DNA of 64,000 nucleotides from Sandaracinaceae bacterium (GTDB lineage Bacteria; Myxococcota_A; Polyangia; Polyangiales; Sandaracinaceae): the NCBI GenBank assembly GCA_040218145.1, contig JAVJQK010000082.1, positions 62,001 to 126,000 on the forward strand. The letters run 5' to 3'. Position 1 is the first letter of the stretch. Every line of letters starts with the position of its first letter. The translations under genes and the position numbers were made by a program. The notes under the pieces were generated by a model. The model worked only from the letters and a program-made list of their open reading frames with translations, did no database searches and was not told where the DNA came from. Positions 1 to 9,111 of the stretch are shown here, piece by piece.

Positions 1-81
1 GCCGCGGGGACCGGGCGCGCGCCGCTCTGGGCGCTGCTCGCGCTGGGCGCGTTCGCGTGGTGGCGCCGGCGATCGGCCTGA
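1..81 (+). CDS. C-terminus of a surface protein with MYXO-CTERM-like tail (partial)
   Basis: Only the last 26 residues are in the window, ending at a TGA. They read as a short hydrophobic helix (PLWALLALGAFAWW) followed at once by an Arg cluster (RRRSA) and the stop. This is the shape of a MYXO-CTERM or similar C-terminal sorting signal: hydrophobic span, then a basic end. Proteins with such tails are exported and anchored at the myxobacterial cell surface. The catalytic or binding part lies upstream of the window, so no function can be given. The defining Gly-Cys segment of the signal would lie just outside the window, so the assignment rests on shape alone. Confidence 0.6.
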   Translation, partial: AAGTGRAPLWALLALGAFAWWRRRSA

Positions 82-127
82 AAGGGGCAATCTCCGGCGT
101 CTCCCACTATTCTGTCCGACGGGAGAC

Positions 128-3100
128 GTGGCCGACGTGCAATCACGGGTCGCGCCGAAGGCGGTCTTGCTCGCTGGGAGCGGGGAGCGACTGACGGACG
201 CGCTGGTCGAGGCGCTCGAGAGGCGTCGCGTGGGCGTGGACCGCGCGGGGCGCGACGAGCTCGTCGGACAGGCCTATGTGCTCGCGCCCGATCTGGTCGT
301 GCTCCTGGGGGACGCCGCCGCCGATGGGGGGCGAGAGGCCGCGGCCGCCCTGGCCGGCAAGCGCGCGACGGCGTCCATCCCGGTCGCCGTCGTGCGGGAG
401 GCGGGCGCGCTCGAGGACCGGCTCGACACCTTCCGCCACGGGGTGGTCGCCATCGTTCCGCGCAGCGCGAGCGCGGACGAGATGGCGGAGCGGATCGCCA
501 GCATCGCGCGCGAGGTGCCGGACCGCTCGGGCGAGGTGACCCGCGGCGGGACCGAGGCGAGCGTCGACGAGCTGGTGGCGCTCTTCGCCGAGCAGCTTCG
601 CACCGGCATCCTCAGCGTCGCGGCGGGGGGCGACGACGTCAGCGCCCAGGTCGTGCTGCGCGCGGACAAGCCCGTCGAGGAGATGGTCGGCGAGCTCGTC
701 GATCGCCTGCGTCCGCTCATGAAGCGCGCCCAGGGGCCGCTCCGCTACGAGTTCTTCGAGAGCGCCGCGCCCCACCTCGCCGCGCTCGACCTCGACCTCG
801 AGCCCGAGGAGGGCATCGAAGCGCTCTCGGGCGTCCGCATCGTGCTCGTCGAGCAGCGCGCGCACCGCGCCGACAGCCTCGCGCAGGATCTCCGCGCGGC
901 GGGCGCCCAGGTGGTGGTCGCGGATGGCGCCGGGGTGGGGCTCGAGCGGGCGAAGCGCCTCGAACCGCAGGTCGTGGTCATCGACGGGGCGGGCGACGAC
1001 GGCTGGGCGCTGGGCGCGCTCCGCAAGCTCCGCCGCGACGTCCACCTGCGTTGGGCGTCGCTGCTCGTCGTGCGCGAGGAGCAGCTCTGGCGGCGCGCCG
1101 ACGGGCGCCCGGACCTCGCCGCGCTCGCGGGGGCCCTCGGCCCGCTCGTGCAGGGCGAAGCGGAGATCGCGGCCCGCGCCGCGCGCGAGGAGACCTTCGG
1201 CGTCCGCATGGAGCTGGTCGGGCCCGTGCGGCTCCTGCGCGCGCTGGCGGGGACGGGCGGCGGGCTGCGGCTCACCGTGTCGCACCCGAGCGTGCAGGTG
1301 CAGCTCGACCTCGCCGACGGCCTCGTGGCCGGGGCGCTCGCGAAGGATCCGGGCAGCGCCAACCCGCGCGCCCAGGGCCCCGCCGCCCTCGCGACGTTCT
1401 GCGCGCTGAGCTCCGGGCGCGTCACCGTCGAGCGCAAGGAGGCGCCCGCGTCCACCAACATCATGGCGCCCGTGGGCGACGCGCTCGCGCAGGCCGACGC
1501 GGAAGAGGCGCTGATCCGACCGTCGCTGCCGCCGAGCTTCCCGCCCGGGCCGGCGGTGCAGATCCCGAAGGCGCCGGCCGTGCCCCGCACGGACTCGGGC
1601 GACGAGCGCGTGGCGGAGAAGCTCGAGACGCTCCTCGCACGATTGCAGAAGATCTTGCCCGAGGCCGAGGCGATGGTCTCGCGCGCGCCGCCGCCCGCCG
1701 CCTCCGCCCCGCCCAGGCCGTCCTCGCCCCGCGCGCAGGCTCGGGTCCCGGCGCCGCCGAGCGCGGCGTCTCCGCCCAGCGAGCCGCGGCGATCGGGCCA
1801 GGCGCTCCCCGCGGCCGCTTCGAATCCGCCGAGCGCTTCGATGCCACCCGGCGCGGAGCTCCCGAGCGCGCCTCTGGGCGCTGCGCCTTCGGGTGCGGCG
1901 CCTTCGGGCACGGCGACTTCGGGCGCTGGGTCTTCGGGTGCTGCGCCTTCGGGTGCTGGGTCTTCGGGTGCTGGGACTTCGGGGGCTGGGACTTCGGGCG
2001 CTGGGTCTTCGGGCGCTGCGTCTTCGGGGGCTGGGGCTTCGGGTGCTGGGTCTTCGGGTGCTGGGTCTTCGGGTGCTGGGTCTTCGGGTGCTGGGTCTTC
2101 GGGTGCTGGGTCTTCGGGTGCTGGGTCTTCGGGTGCTGGGTCTTCGGGCGCTGCGTCTTCGGGCGCTGCGTCTTCGGGTGCTGCGTCTTCGGGTGCTGGG
2201 TCTTCGGGCGCTGGGTCTTCGGGTGCTGGGTCTTCGGGTGCTGGGTCTTCGGGTGCTGGGTCTTCGGGGGCTGGGTCTTCGGGTGCTGGGTCTTCAAGGA
2301 CTGCGCCTTCGGAGACTGCGCGTTCGGGACTGTCCGGCGGAGAGCTCCCTGGCGCAGCGCTCTCTGGCGTGGGCGCTCCGCCCGCTCCCACGCCGCGCGC
2401 GGCGGCGCCGTTCCCTCCCGTTCCGCCCTCCGAGCCGCTCCCGTCCGCGCTCGCCGCGTCGCCGGCGCCGCCCATCCCGTCGCCGCCATCGCCCATGTCT
2501 TCACCGGCGGAGGAGTCCGGGCTGGTGACCCAGCGAGCGCCCGCGCGCCCGGCGTCCCTCCAGGACATGGACCTCCACGGCGCCGACACCCAGCGTCCGC
2601 CCCCGTCCGCCCCGCGGCTGACGGAGCGCGGAGACGAGTCGACGGCCCGCCTCGGCACGCCCGACGCCTGGAAGTCCGACACCGAGCTGCCGATGATCGC
2701 CCGGGACGCGATCCCGCGCCGCCGCGGCGGCGCGGGGCGCTGGATCGCGATCGGCGTGGCGGGGACCTTGCTCCTGCTCGTCGGCGCTGGCGCGGCGGCG
2801 TGGCTGGCGTCGTCGGGCGAGCGGGCCGCCGCCGCCCCGCCCGTGGAGACGCCTCGCGGTCCGTCGTCGCGCGAGGCGGCGCCGGTCAGCGTGGCCGCCG
2901 CGGGGCCCATCGAGGCGACCGAGGCGAGGGATCCCGAGGGCGCCGGCGAAGAGGGCGCCGCGCCGCCCGCCGAGGAGGAGCCGGCCGAGCCCACGGCGGC
3001 GCCGGACACGGCGGTCTACGGGCCCCTGGACGACGCTCCGATCGAGGGCAGCTCGGACGACTTCTCGCTCGAGGCGCTCGGGATCGAGGAGGCGCCTGCG

Positions 3101-3475
3101 CCGTCGAGCCGTCGGCGTCGCGCTCGCACCGTGCGCGAGCTGATCCGCACCGCGAACATCCTCCGCAACCGCCACGAGCTCGGCCGCGCGGAGGAGCTCT
3201 ACCGACGCGTGCTCTCTCTCGAGCCTGACAACACGCGCGCCACGGCGGGCCTCACGCGGGTCTACATGGAGCGCGAGGACGCCGCGCAGGCGATCCTCTT
3301 CGCGCAGCGCCTCGTCCGCCTGCGGCCCGGCTTCGCCAGCAACTATGTCCTGCTCGGCGACACCCTCGAGCAGGGGCGCAACCCCGCCGCGGCCCGCCGC
3401 GCCTGGACCCGCGCGGTGGAGATCGAGCCGCGCTGGGGCCCCGCCCGCGCCCGCCTCGCCCGCGGTCCCCAGTGA
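128..3475 (+). CDS. Receiver-like/PATAN-like membrane protein with long Gly-Ser-Ala linker and C-terminal TPRs
   Basis: A 1115-residue multidomain protein. Residues about 12-128 and 235-315 each look like response-regulator receiver folds (hydrophobic beta strands ending in acidic turns such as VVLLGD and VVVIDGAGDD). Residues about 350-465 resemble the DUF4388/PATAN domain often paired with receivers in delta-type bacteria. Residues about 585-725 are an almost pure Gly-Ser-Ser-Gly-Ala repeat. A transmembrane helix follows near residues 872-895, then an acidic linker and two to three TPRs (about 1004-1112). The start used is GTG at 128, but GGGAG at 121-125 is better spaced for the in-frame GTG at 137. 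I infer a membrane-tethered signalling scaffold; no enzymatic domain is visible. Confidence 0.8.
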   Translation: MADVQSRVAPKAVLLAGSGERLTDALVEALERRRVGVDRAGRDELVGQAYVLAPDLVVLLGDAAADGGREAAAALAGKRATASIPVAVVREAGALEDRLDTFRHGVVAIVPRSASADEMAERIASIAREVPDRSGEVTRGGTEASVDELVALFAEQLRTGILSVAAGGDDVSAQVVLRADKPVEEMVGELVDRLRPLMKRAQGPLRYEFFESAAPHLAALDLDLEPEEGIEALSGVRIVLVEQRAHRADSLAQDLRAAGAQVVVADGAGVGLERAKRLEPQVVVIDGAGDDGWALGALRKLRRDVHLRWASLLVVREEQLWRRADGRPDLAALAGALGPLVQGEAEIAARAAREETFGVRMELVGPVRLLRALAGTGGGLRLTVSHPSVQVQLDLADGLVAGALAKDPGSANPRAQGPAALATFCALSSGRVTVERKEAPASTNIMAPVGDALAQADAEEALIRPSLPPSFPPGPAVQIPKAPAVPRTDSGDERVAEKLETLLARLQKILPEAEAMVSRAPPPAASAPPRPSSPRAQARVPAPPSAASPPSEPRRSGQALPAAASNPPSASMPPGAELPSAPLGAAPSGAAPSGTATSGAGSSGAAPSGAGSSGAGTSGAGTSGAGSSGAASSGAGASGAGSSGAGSSGAGSSGAGSSGAGSSGAGSSGAGSSGAASSGAASSGAASSGAGSSGAGSSGAGSSGAGSSGAGSSGAGSSGAGSSRTAPSETARSGLSGGELPGAALSGVGAPPAPTPRAAAPFPPVPPSEPLPSALAASPAPPIPSPPSPMSSPAEESGLVTQRAPARPASLQDMDLHGADTQRPPPSAPRLTERGDESTARLGTPDAWKSDTELPMIARDAIPRRRGGAGRWIAIGVAGTLLLLVGAGAAAWLASSGERAAAAPPVETPRGPSSREAAPVSVAAAGPIEATEARDPEGAGEEGAAPPAEEEPAEPTAAPDTAVYGPLDDAPIEGSSDDFSLEALGIEEAPAPSSRRRRARTVRELIRTANILRNRHELGRAEELYRRVLSLEPDNTRATAGLTRVYMEREDAAQAILFAQRLVRLRPGFASNYVLLGDTLEQGRNPAAARRAWTRAVEIEPRWGPARARLARGPQ
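1876..2325 (+). repeat. 15-bp coding minisatellite (Gly-Ser-Ser-Gly-Ala units)
   Basis: About 28 tandem copies of a 15-bp unit, approximately GGGTCTTCGGGTGCT, lie in frame inside the receiver/TPR protein. The copies differ mainly at single third-codon positions (GGT, GGC or GGG; GCT or GCG). The array degrades at both edges into Pro-Ser and Thr-Ala variants. Because the unit is a multiple of three and lacks stop codons, several frames on both strands stay open through it. Such arrays gain and lose units by slippage, so the linker length probably varies between strains. Confidence 0.9.
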
Positions 3476-3488
3476 CAACGGGGGCGAC

Positions 3489-5651
3489 CTAGCGTCCCCG
3501 GTGAACGTGAACGGGGGCCCTCTCGGACGCGCAGAAGGGGTCGGCGTCGGCGCAGCGGCGGCGGAGGAGATCGAGCGCGTCCGGCGCGCGGTGCGTGAGG
3601 TAGGCGTGGCGCGCGGGCTCGCGTGTCGCGTCGTCGAGCGCGAGGTAGCGGCTGCGAAGCAGAGACTCGTCGCGGGGGGCCAGCAGGAGCCCTCGGCTCG
3701 CTGCGCGCAGCGCGCCCGCGTCGTCTCCCGCGCTCCCGAGCGCGCGCGCGAGATCCACCCAGCGGCTCTCGTCCTCCGGGGCGCCCTCGGCCGCGACCGC
3801 GTAGGCCTCCGCCGCGTCGGGCCAGCGCCACACCTGGGCGAAGGCGTCCCCCCGAAGGCGCGCCAGCGCGGGGTGCGGCCCGACGAGCGCCTCGGCCCGC
3901 GCGACGTCCGCGAGCGCGTGCTCGAGGCGCCCCTGCCGACCCTCGAGGCGCGCGCGCTGGGCGAGGATCTGGGCCCGCGCGCGGTCGTCCGGGGCGGCCG
4001 CGAGCGCCGCGTCGAGGACGGGGCGCGCGTCGTCGAGCCGCTCCTGCACGTCCGAGATCAGCCCGAGCGCGTGATCGAAGTGCCGCCGCCAGCGAGGGGC
4101 CGAGGCGGCGCCGCCCGTGGGGGCGCGCGCGTCGCTGCCTTCGCCCAGCCACACGGTGGCCTCGGCGAGCTCGGTCGTGGGCTGCGGCGCGCACGCGTCG
4201 AGGACTCTTCGACCGAGGGCCGCGCTCGCGGCGTCGAAGGCCCGGCCGCGCTCCGATCGCTGTGAGGCGCACGCGGCGCGGTGCAGCGCGCCCGGGTGCC
4301 TGCGGTGCATCAGCCGCGCGCGCGCGGAGAGCGGCGAGGCGACGTCCTGCGGTACCTCGAACGCGTAGCGCACCACCGCCGCGCCGCGCGGCCCGAGCGT
4401 GTGGTCGAAGACCTTCGCCCGGAAGCGGTGCACGCGATGGGTGCGCTGCGGCTCGCCGTCCTCGTCGACCAGCACCGCCTCGAGGCGGTGCGCGCCGTCG
4501 TCCTCGTCCCGCGCGTGGTCGACCCCGCTCGCGAACACCACCGCGCCGTCCGCGTCGCGCACCTCGAGCGCGATCCACGTGTCCTGGGCGTCCAGGGTGC
4601 CGCCCGGGAAGCGGTGGCCCGCGCCGAGGTTCCGGACGACGACGTCGAGCGTGGCCGCGTCGCCCGCTCGCAGCGGCGCGCCGTCCGCGGGGAAGAAGCG
4701 CCGCTCGCCTCGCGCCGCCGCCGCGACGTCGATCCGCGCCGCGTCGCGAAGCCGCGCCCGCACCGCGGCGAGCTGCGTTGGATCGCCCGCCGCCATCGCC
4801 GTCTGTCCACCCGCCACGCGGTGGCTGTGCACGCGGCCCCGCGCGTCCGCGGCGAAGTCGCGCCCGCTCACGCGCTCGAGCGGCATGTGACAGCCCTGGC
4901 AGGTCGCGGCCTCCACCGGCTCGTCGAGGCGGCTCGCCGTGCTGCCCGCGTATCCCGATCGGCGGAAGGGCGTGAGATCGTCGATGCCGCCGAGGTGGTG
5001 CGGGTTGCCCATGTGTGTGCCGAGGAAACCGCGGTGACAGCTGCCGCAGAGCGACGCGGTGCGGAGGGGCTCCGGGGTGAGCGCCGCGACGTGCGCCTCG
5101 ATCTCGCGCGGGTCGGCCGGGTCGGGGAGGGGGACGGCCCGCGTGGACAGGGTGTAGCTCCCGTTCCCGTCGGGCCGCGCCTCTCGCGTCCCGTGGCACA
5201 CCATGCACGTGACCCCGGCGTGCGCGCGCGGGTCGTCGGGCTGGATCTCCGCCTCCATCGCGCCCGCCACGAGCAGCACCGGGTCGTGGCAGCCCGCGCA
5301 GAACCGGCTCTCTTCGGCGCCGACGTCCTCCCTTATCGCGTCGACGGCCTGGCGATACCAGGGGTTGTCGAACGACGCGCGGGCGTGCGCGCTCGCCTGC
5401 CACGTGGCCAGCGCGTCCGGGTGACAGCTGCCGCAGGTGTCGACGTCGGCGAGACGGGCGACGTCCCGCGGGTCGTCGGGCGCGAGCCGCATCTGTGACT
5501 CGGGATAGAGGGGGAGCGACGCGTCCCGCGGCGCGGTCGGCGGCGTCGGCGCAGCCGGCTCCCCCGGCGGCGTCTCGGCCGACGCAGCCTCGCCGCACGC
5601 GCCGAGGGCGAGCGCGGCGAGGAGCCCGATCGATGCGACGCGGAGGCTCAC
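3489..5651 (-). CDS. Pentaheme c-type cytochrome lipoprotein with C-terminal TPR region
   Basis: A 720-residue exported protein. The N-terminus from the GTG at 5651 is a lipoprotein signal ending in LALGAC (lipidated Cys at residue 19). Five CXXCH heme-attachment motifs follow: CGSCH near residue 73, then CAGCH, CMVCH, a second CGSCH and CQGCH, all within about the first 235 residues. Their arrangement resembles the cytochrome c554-like multiheme family. The middle is beta-rich, and residues about 530-690 are helical TPR-like repeats. The start overlaps the stop of the upstream DUF2330 gene in a GTGA, so translation is probably coupled. I infer a periplasmic or outer-membrane electron carrier; the redox partner is unknown. 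The heme-plus-TPR fusion is known in environmental multiheme cytochromes. Confidence 0.85.
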   Translation of the reverse strand: MSLRVASIGLLAALALGACGEAASAETPPGEPAAPTPPTAPRDASLPLYPESQMRLAPDDPRDVARLADVDTCGSCHPDALATWQASAHARASFDNPWYRQAVDAIREDVGAEESRFCAGCHDPVLLVAGAMEAEIQPDDPRAHAGVTCMVCHGTREARPDGNGSYTLSTRAVPLPDPADPREIEAHVAALTPEPLRTASLCGSCHRGFLGTHMGNPHHLGGIDDLTPFRRSGYAGSTASRLDEPVEAATCQGCHMPLERVSGRDFAADARGRVHSHRVAGGQTAMAAGDPTQLAAVRARLRDAARIDVAAAARGERRFFPADGAPLRAGDAATLDVVVRNLGAGHRFPGGTLDAQDTWIALEVRDADGAVVFASGVDHARDEDDGAHRLEAVLVDEDGEPQRTHRVHRFRAKVFDHTLGPRGAAVVRYAFEVPQDVASPLSARARLMHRRHPGALHRAACASQRSERGRAFDAASAALGRRVLDACAPQPTTELAEATVWLGEGSDARAPTGGAASAPRWRRHFDHALGLISDVQERLDDARPVLDAALAAAPDDRARAQILAQRARLEGRQGRLEHALADVARAEALVGPHPALARLRGDAFAQVWRWPDAAEAYAVAAEGAPEDESRWVDLARALGSAGDDAGALRAASRGLLLAPRDESLLRSRYLALDDATREPARHAYLTHRAPDALDLLRRRCADADPFCASERAPVHVHRGR

Positions 5652-7288
5652 GAGCGGCGGCGGCTCACGAAGAAGAGACCGATCCCCAGCGCGCCCAGCA
5701 GCAGCACGGACGGCGCCGCGCTGCGTGGGTTCACGCGGCAGCCCATCATCGCCGCGCTCGCGCCGACCTCGCGCGCGGGCATGGGCGTCAGCGACGCCTT
5801 CCACCCGCTGCGGTCCAGCGGCGCAGGCGCGCGGCCAGCGCCACCGCGCCGACGGCGGTTGGGTCGGGCCAGCTCGGGGATCCCACGTCGCAGGAAACGT
5901 TGCAGACGCACACCGCGGCGCGGCTGCGTGGCGAGATCGAGCGCGGCCTCGGCGCGCGGCGCGGCGCCGTTCGGGGGGCCGCCCCAGATGCCGCGCCGCG
6001 GCTGCGCGCACGCGATCGGGCCACGCCAGCGATGGAGGATCGCGTAGCGGCCCTGGAAGTTGTTCACCGAGGACTGCTGGACGTCACGCTCGAAGCGCCC
6101 GCGCGGGTCGGGCGTGCCGCGGCCTCCGACGACCGCGGGTGCAGCGCGGAAGACGAGATCCGCGTCCGCGGCGCCCGGACCGTACCGATAGTGGAGCCGC
6201 GTGAGCGTGAAGGCGCTGGCCGGGTTGCCGAAGAAGCGCCGCCGACCGCGCCTCGGGCCGGGCGCGGCCTGACCGGCGCCGACCACGTCGCCGCCCAGCG
6301 TCATGATGTCGGAGCCGGTGAGCGTCGGACCCGGGCAGGGGTCGCACGAGCCGGCCTGCCAGCTGTACTCGGTCACCACCGCGCCCGGGTTCACCTCCAT
6401 CGTCTTGTCGAAGAGCGAGGCGTAGAAGGCGCCGAAGCGCGCGCGCGCGTTCGGGCGCACCTCGACGTTCGTCGGGATGAAGGCGTTCGGGTAGTTCGCG
6501 ACCTCGTAGCGCTGGTTGCGCGCCAGCACGTGCACGATGAGGTCCTGCGTGCCGCTCGAGTTGATCAGCCCGAGCCGGATCGGGAGGCTGAAGGTGTCGC
6601 TGTCGTAGTGGAAGCGGAGCGGCGAGAGCATCGCGCGGCCGTTCTCGAACGTGACGCGCGATGGGTCGACCCGCGCGACGAAGAACTTCGTGCCCTGCTC
6701 GACGTACGGCCGCAGCGCCGCCTCCGCGCCCTGCGGGATGTGGTAGCCCTCCTGGCGCAGCCAGGTGTCGAGCCCGCCCGAGTCGCGCGCGCTCAGGATC
6801 ACGATGTCGTACTCGCCGACCGAGAACTCCGCCTCGACGGTGACGCCGAGGTCGGCCCCGCCTCCGCCCGCGCGGCCACGGGCCGCCGACCGAGGCGCCA
6901 TGCTCCGCCGCCGCATGCGGCGCTCGGGACGGGGCGGCTGACACGGATCCTGCTCCCAGTACTCCACGAGCCGCGGCGCCGCGAGGCGATCGACCCGACC
7001 GAAGACGTCCCGCGGGAGCGTGCGCACGTCGTCCTCCTGCAGCACCACGGGGACCGGCACGACCATCGCGAAGCGCTCGGGCGGGCCCTGATAGCTGTTC
7101 TGCACGGACAGCACGGTGCGCGTGCCCTCGCGCATCAGCACCACCATCGACGCGTCGTTGTAGAGCGACGTCTCCGCGCCGCCCACGTAGAAGCCGCAGA
7201 AGGCGTGCGCGCCCGCGGGCACGAACACCGACAGCGCGATCAGCAGCGGCGCCAGCGGCCGGGACATTCTCGACACGAGCTCTGTCAT
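5648..7288 (-). CDS. DUF2330 domain surface protein with MYXO-CTERM-like tail
   Basis: A 546-residue protein with a cleavable signal peptide (hydrophobic stretch ending AGAHA, then FCGFYVGG). The segment after the signal, with ASMVVLMREGTRTVL, NSYQGPPERFAMVVPVP and the following region, matches the DUF2330 family. The C-terminus has a Gly-Cys (MGCRVNP) followed by a hydrophobic helix and SRRRS, a good MYXO-CTERM sorting signal, so the protein should be surface anchored. GGGGGAGAG sits immediately upstream of the ATG at 7288; an in-frame ATG at 7267 is an alternative start. It is the first gene of a two-gene unit with the pentaheme cytochrome, which suggests a shared cell-surface role. DUF2330 has no established biochemical function. 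Confidence 0.85.
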   Translation of the reverse strand: MTELVSRMSRPLAPLLIALSVFVPAGAHAFCGFYVGGAETSLYNDASMVVLMREGTRTVLSVQNSYQGPPERFAMVVPVPVVLQEDDVRTLPRDVFGRVDRLAAPRLVEYWEQDPCQPPRPERRMRRRSMAPRSAARGRAGGGGADLGVTVEAEFSVGEYDIVILSARDSGGLDTWLRQEGYHIPQGAEAALRPYVEQGTKFFVARVDPSRVTFENGRAMLSPLRFHYDSDTFSLPIRLGLINSSGTQDLIVHVLARNQRYEVANYPNAFIPTNVEVRPNARARFGAFYASLFDKTMEVNPGAVVTEYSWQAGSCDPCPGPTLTGSDIMTLGGDVVGAGQAAPGPRRGRRRFFGNPASAFTLTRLHYRYGPGAADADLVFRAAPAVVGGRGTPDPRGRFERDVQQSSVNNFQGRYAILHRWRGPIACAQPRRGIWGGPPNGAAPRAEAALDLATQPRRGVRLQRFLRRGIPELARPNRRRRGGAGRAPAPLDRSGWKASLTPMPAREVGASAAMMGCRVNPRSAAPSVLLLGALGIGLFFVSRRRS

Positions 7289-7446
7289 CTCTCCCCCATC
7301 TCTCTCGGTCCTCTCGGCGTCTTTTCCTCGAGGTCTCCTCGAGGGTGGCGACGACGCGTCGTTTCGTGACGAAGATCTTCGCCCGTCACGCGGTGGGACG
7401 TCGAGCGGGTCTCCCGCATTGGCAAAGGCGCTATGTTCTCGCCGCC

Positions 7447-9111
7447 ATGTCGAGACGCGCCAGCTGTGCCTTCGGTCTGCTCCTCCTGGCCTGCGGCGGC
7501 ACGCCCGCGCCCCCGGCGAGCCCCGCGGCTGATGCCGTCGTGCTCAGCGTGGTCGGCACCAATGACCTGCACGGCCGCGTGCACGCGCTGCCCGTCTTCG
7601 GCGGCTATGTTCGAGCCCTGCGCGCGGCCCGCGCCGACGACGGCGCCGTGATCCTCCTCGACGGCGGCGACATGTTCCAGGGCACGCTCGAGTCGAACCT
7701 GGCCGAGGGCGCGCCCGTCGTCGCCGCGTATCAGGCGCTCGGCTACGACGCGGTCACGATCGGCAATCACGAGTTCGACTACGGCCCCGAGGGCCCCGCG
7801 TCCGTGCCGCAGGAGGAAGGCGACGATCCCCGCGGCGCCCTGCGCGCCCGCGCTCGCGGCGCGTCGTTCCCCTTCCTCACCGCGAACCTGCTGCAGGAGA
7901 GCGGGGAGCGCGTGGCGTGGGAGAACGCGCCTCCGTCGGTGCTGCTCGAGCGGGTCGGCGTCGCGGTCGGCGTGATCGGCGTGACCACCGAGGAGACCCT
8001 CCGCACGACCATCGCGGCGAACGTGGCGGATCTCCGCATGGCGCCCCTCGCCGAGCGCATCGCGCGCGAAGCCGAGGCCCTGCGTGGACGCGGGGCGCAG
8101 GTGATCCTCGTCGCCGCGCACGCGGGCGGCGAGTGCGAGGCCTTCGAGGATCCGGACGACCTCAGTTCGTGTGATCCGTCGGCGGAGATCTTCGCGGTGG
8201 CCCGCGCGCTCCCCGCGGGAGCGGTCGACGTGATCGTCGGCGGGCACACCCACGAGGGCGTGGCGCACGTCGTCAACGGCATCGCGATCATCGAGTCCTA
8301 CGCCTACGGGCGCGCCTTCGGCCGGGTGGATCTCGTGGTCGCGCCCGATGGAGCCGTGCTCGAGCGGCGCGTGCACGCCCCGCGGGAGCTCTGCGCGACG
8401 GGCGAGCCGAGCGCGGGCGACTGCGTCCCGGGCGACTACGAGGGGCGCGCGGTGACGCCCGATCCCGAGGTCGCGGAGCTCGTCGCGCCCGCGATCGAGG
8501 CCGCGCGTGGCGCCCGCGAGCGTCCCTTGGGCGTCACGCTGACGGCGCCCTTCACCCAGACGCGCTACGCGGAGAACGCGCTGGGCAACCTCTTCACCGA
8601 TCTGATGCGCGCCGCCCACCCGGAGGCCGACGTGGCGCTGACCAACGGCGGCGGCCTGCGCGCCGATCTCCCGGCCGGGCCGCTCACCTACGGCGCGCTC
8701 TACCTCGCGTTCCCGTTCGACAACCGCTTCGCCACCCTCGAGGTCACGGGCGCGCAGCTCGCCGCGATCGTGCGCGAGAACCTCGAGGACGACGGCAGCT
8801 TCTTCTCGCTCTCGGGCGTGCGCGCCGTGGCCCGCTGCGAAGGCGGCGCGCTGGAGGTGACGCTGACGCGCGAGGACGGCGCCCCCATCGCGCCCGACGC
8901 GCGCCTCGTGCTGGTCACCACCGACTACGTCGCGACGGGCGGGGACGGGTTCGAGGCGGCGGACGTCACGGTGCACGAGGCCCGCACGGTCCGCGACGGG
9001 ATGTCCGTCGCGCTCGAGGCGGTCGGCGGCCAGCTCGCGCCGGGCGAGCGCTTCGACCCGCGCGCGCCGCGGGTCTTCTACGAAGGGAGTCGGCCGCTCC
9101 GCTGCCGGTGA
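7447..9111 (+). CDS. 5'-nucleotidase/UshA-type metallophosphoesterase lipoprotein
   Basis: The ATG at 7447 gives a 554-residue protein beginning with a lipoprotein signal (lipobox LLLLAC). The metallophosphoesterase domain shows the classic ligands in order: GTNDLHGR, DGGDMFQG, GNHEFDYG, AHAGGE and GGHTHEG. The C-terminal 5'-nucleotidase substrate domain is present (TRYAENALGNLFTD, TNGGGLRADLP). The family hydrolyses nucleotides, UDP-sugars or cyclic nucleotides in the periplasm to salvage nucleoside and phosphate. The reading frame is open upstream to 7345, but the lipobox argues for the internal ATG. It is divergent from the DUF2330 gene and abuts the next gene, which converges on it with no spacer. 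Confidence 0.88.
   Translation: MSRRASCAFGLLLLACGGTPAPPASPAADAVVLSVVGTNDLHGRVHALPVFGGYVRALRAARADDGAVILLDGGDMFQGTLESNLAEGAPVVAAYQALGYDAVTIGNHEFDYGPEGPASVPQEEGDDPRGALRARARGASFPFLTANLLQESGERVAWENAPPSVLLERVGVAVGVIGVTTEETLRTTIAANVADLRMAPLAERIAREAEALRGRGAQVILVAAHAGGECEAFEDPDDLSSCDPSAEIFAVARALPAGAVDVIVGGHTHEGVAHVVNGIAIIESYAYGRAFGRVDLVVAPDGAVLERRVHAPRELCATGEPSAGDCVPGDYEGRAVTPDPEVAELVAPAIEAARGARERPLGVTLTAPFTQTRYAENALGNLFTDLMRAAHPEADVALTNGGGLRADLPAGPLTYGALYLAFPFDNRFATLEVTGAQLAAIVRENLEDDGSFFSLSGVRAVARCEGGALEVTLTREDGAPIAPDARLVLVTTDYVATGGDGFEAADVTVHEARTVRDGMSVALEAVGGQLAPGERFDPRAPRVFYEGSRPLRCR

Noticed and set aside
1876-2325. CRISPR array
   Set aside because: Units are 15 bp, directly adjacent and in coding frame, with no unique spacers and no cas genes nearby.
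745-3009. A 754-codon open frame on the minus strand with Pro-Glu-Asp repeats
   Set aside because: It is the complement of the Gly-Ser-Ala minisatellite and the surrounding high-GC coding sequence; codon bias, domains and TPRs support the plus-strand gene instead.
7289-7446. Promoter in the DUF2330/5'-nucleotidase divergent gap
   Set aside because: TTGGCA and TATGTT are present but only 7 bp apart, and two adjacent CCTCGAGG palindromes show no clear operator spacing; nothing firm can be called.
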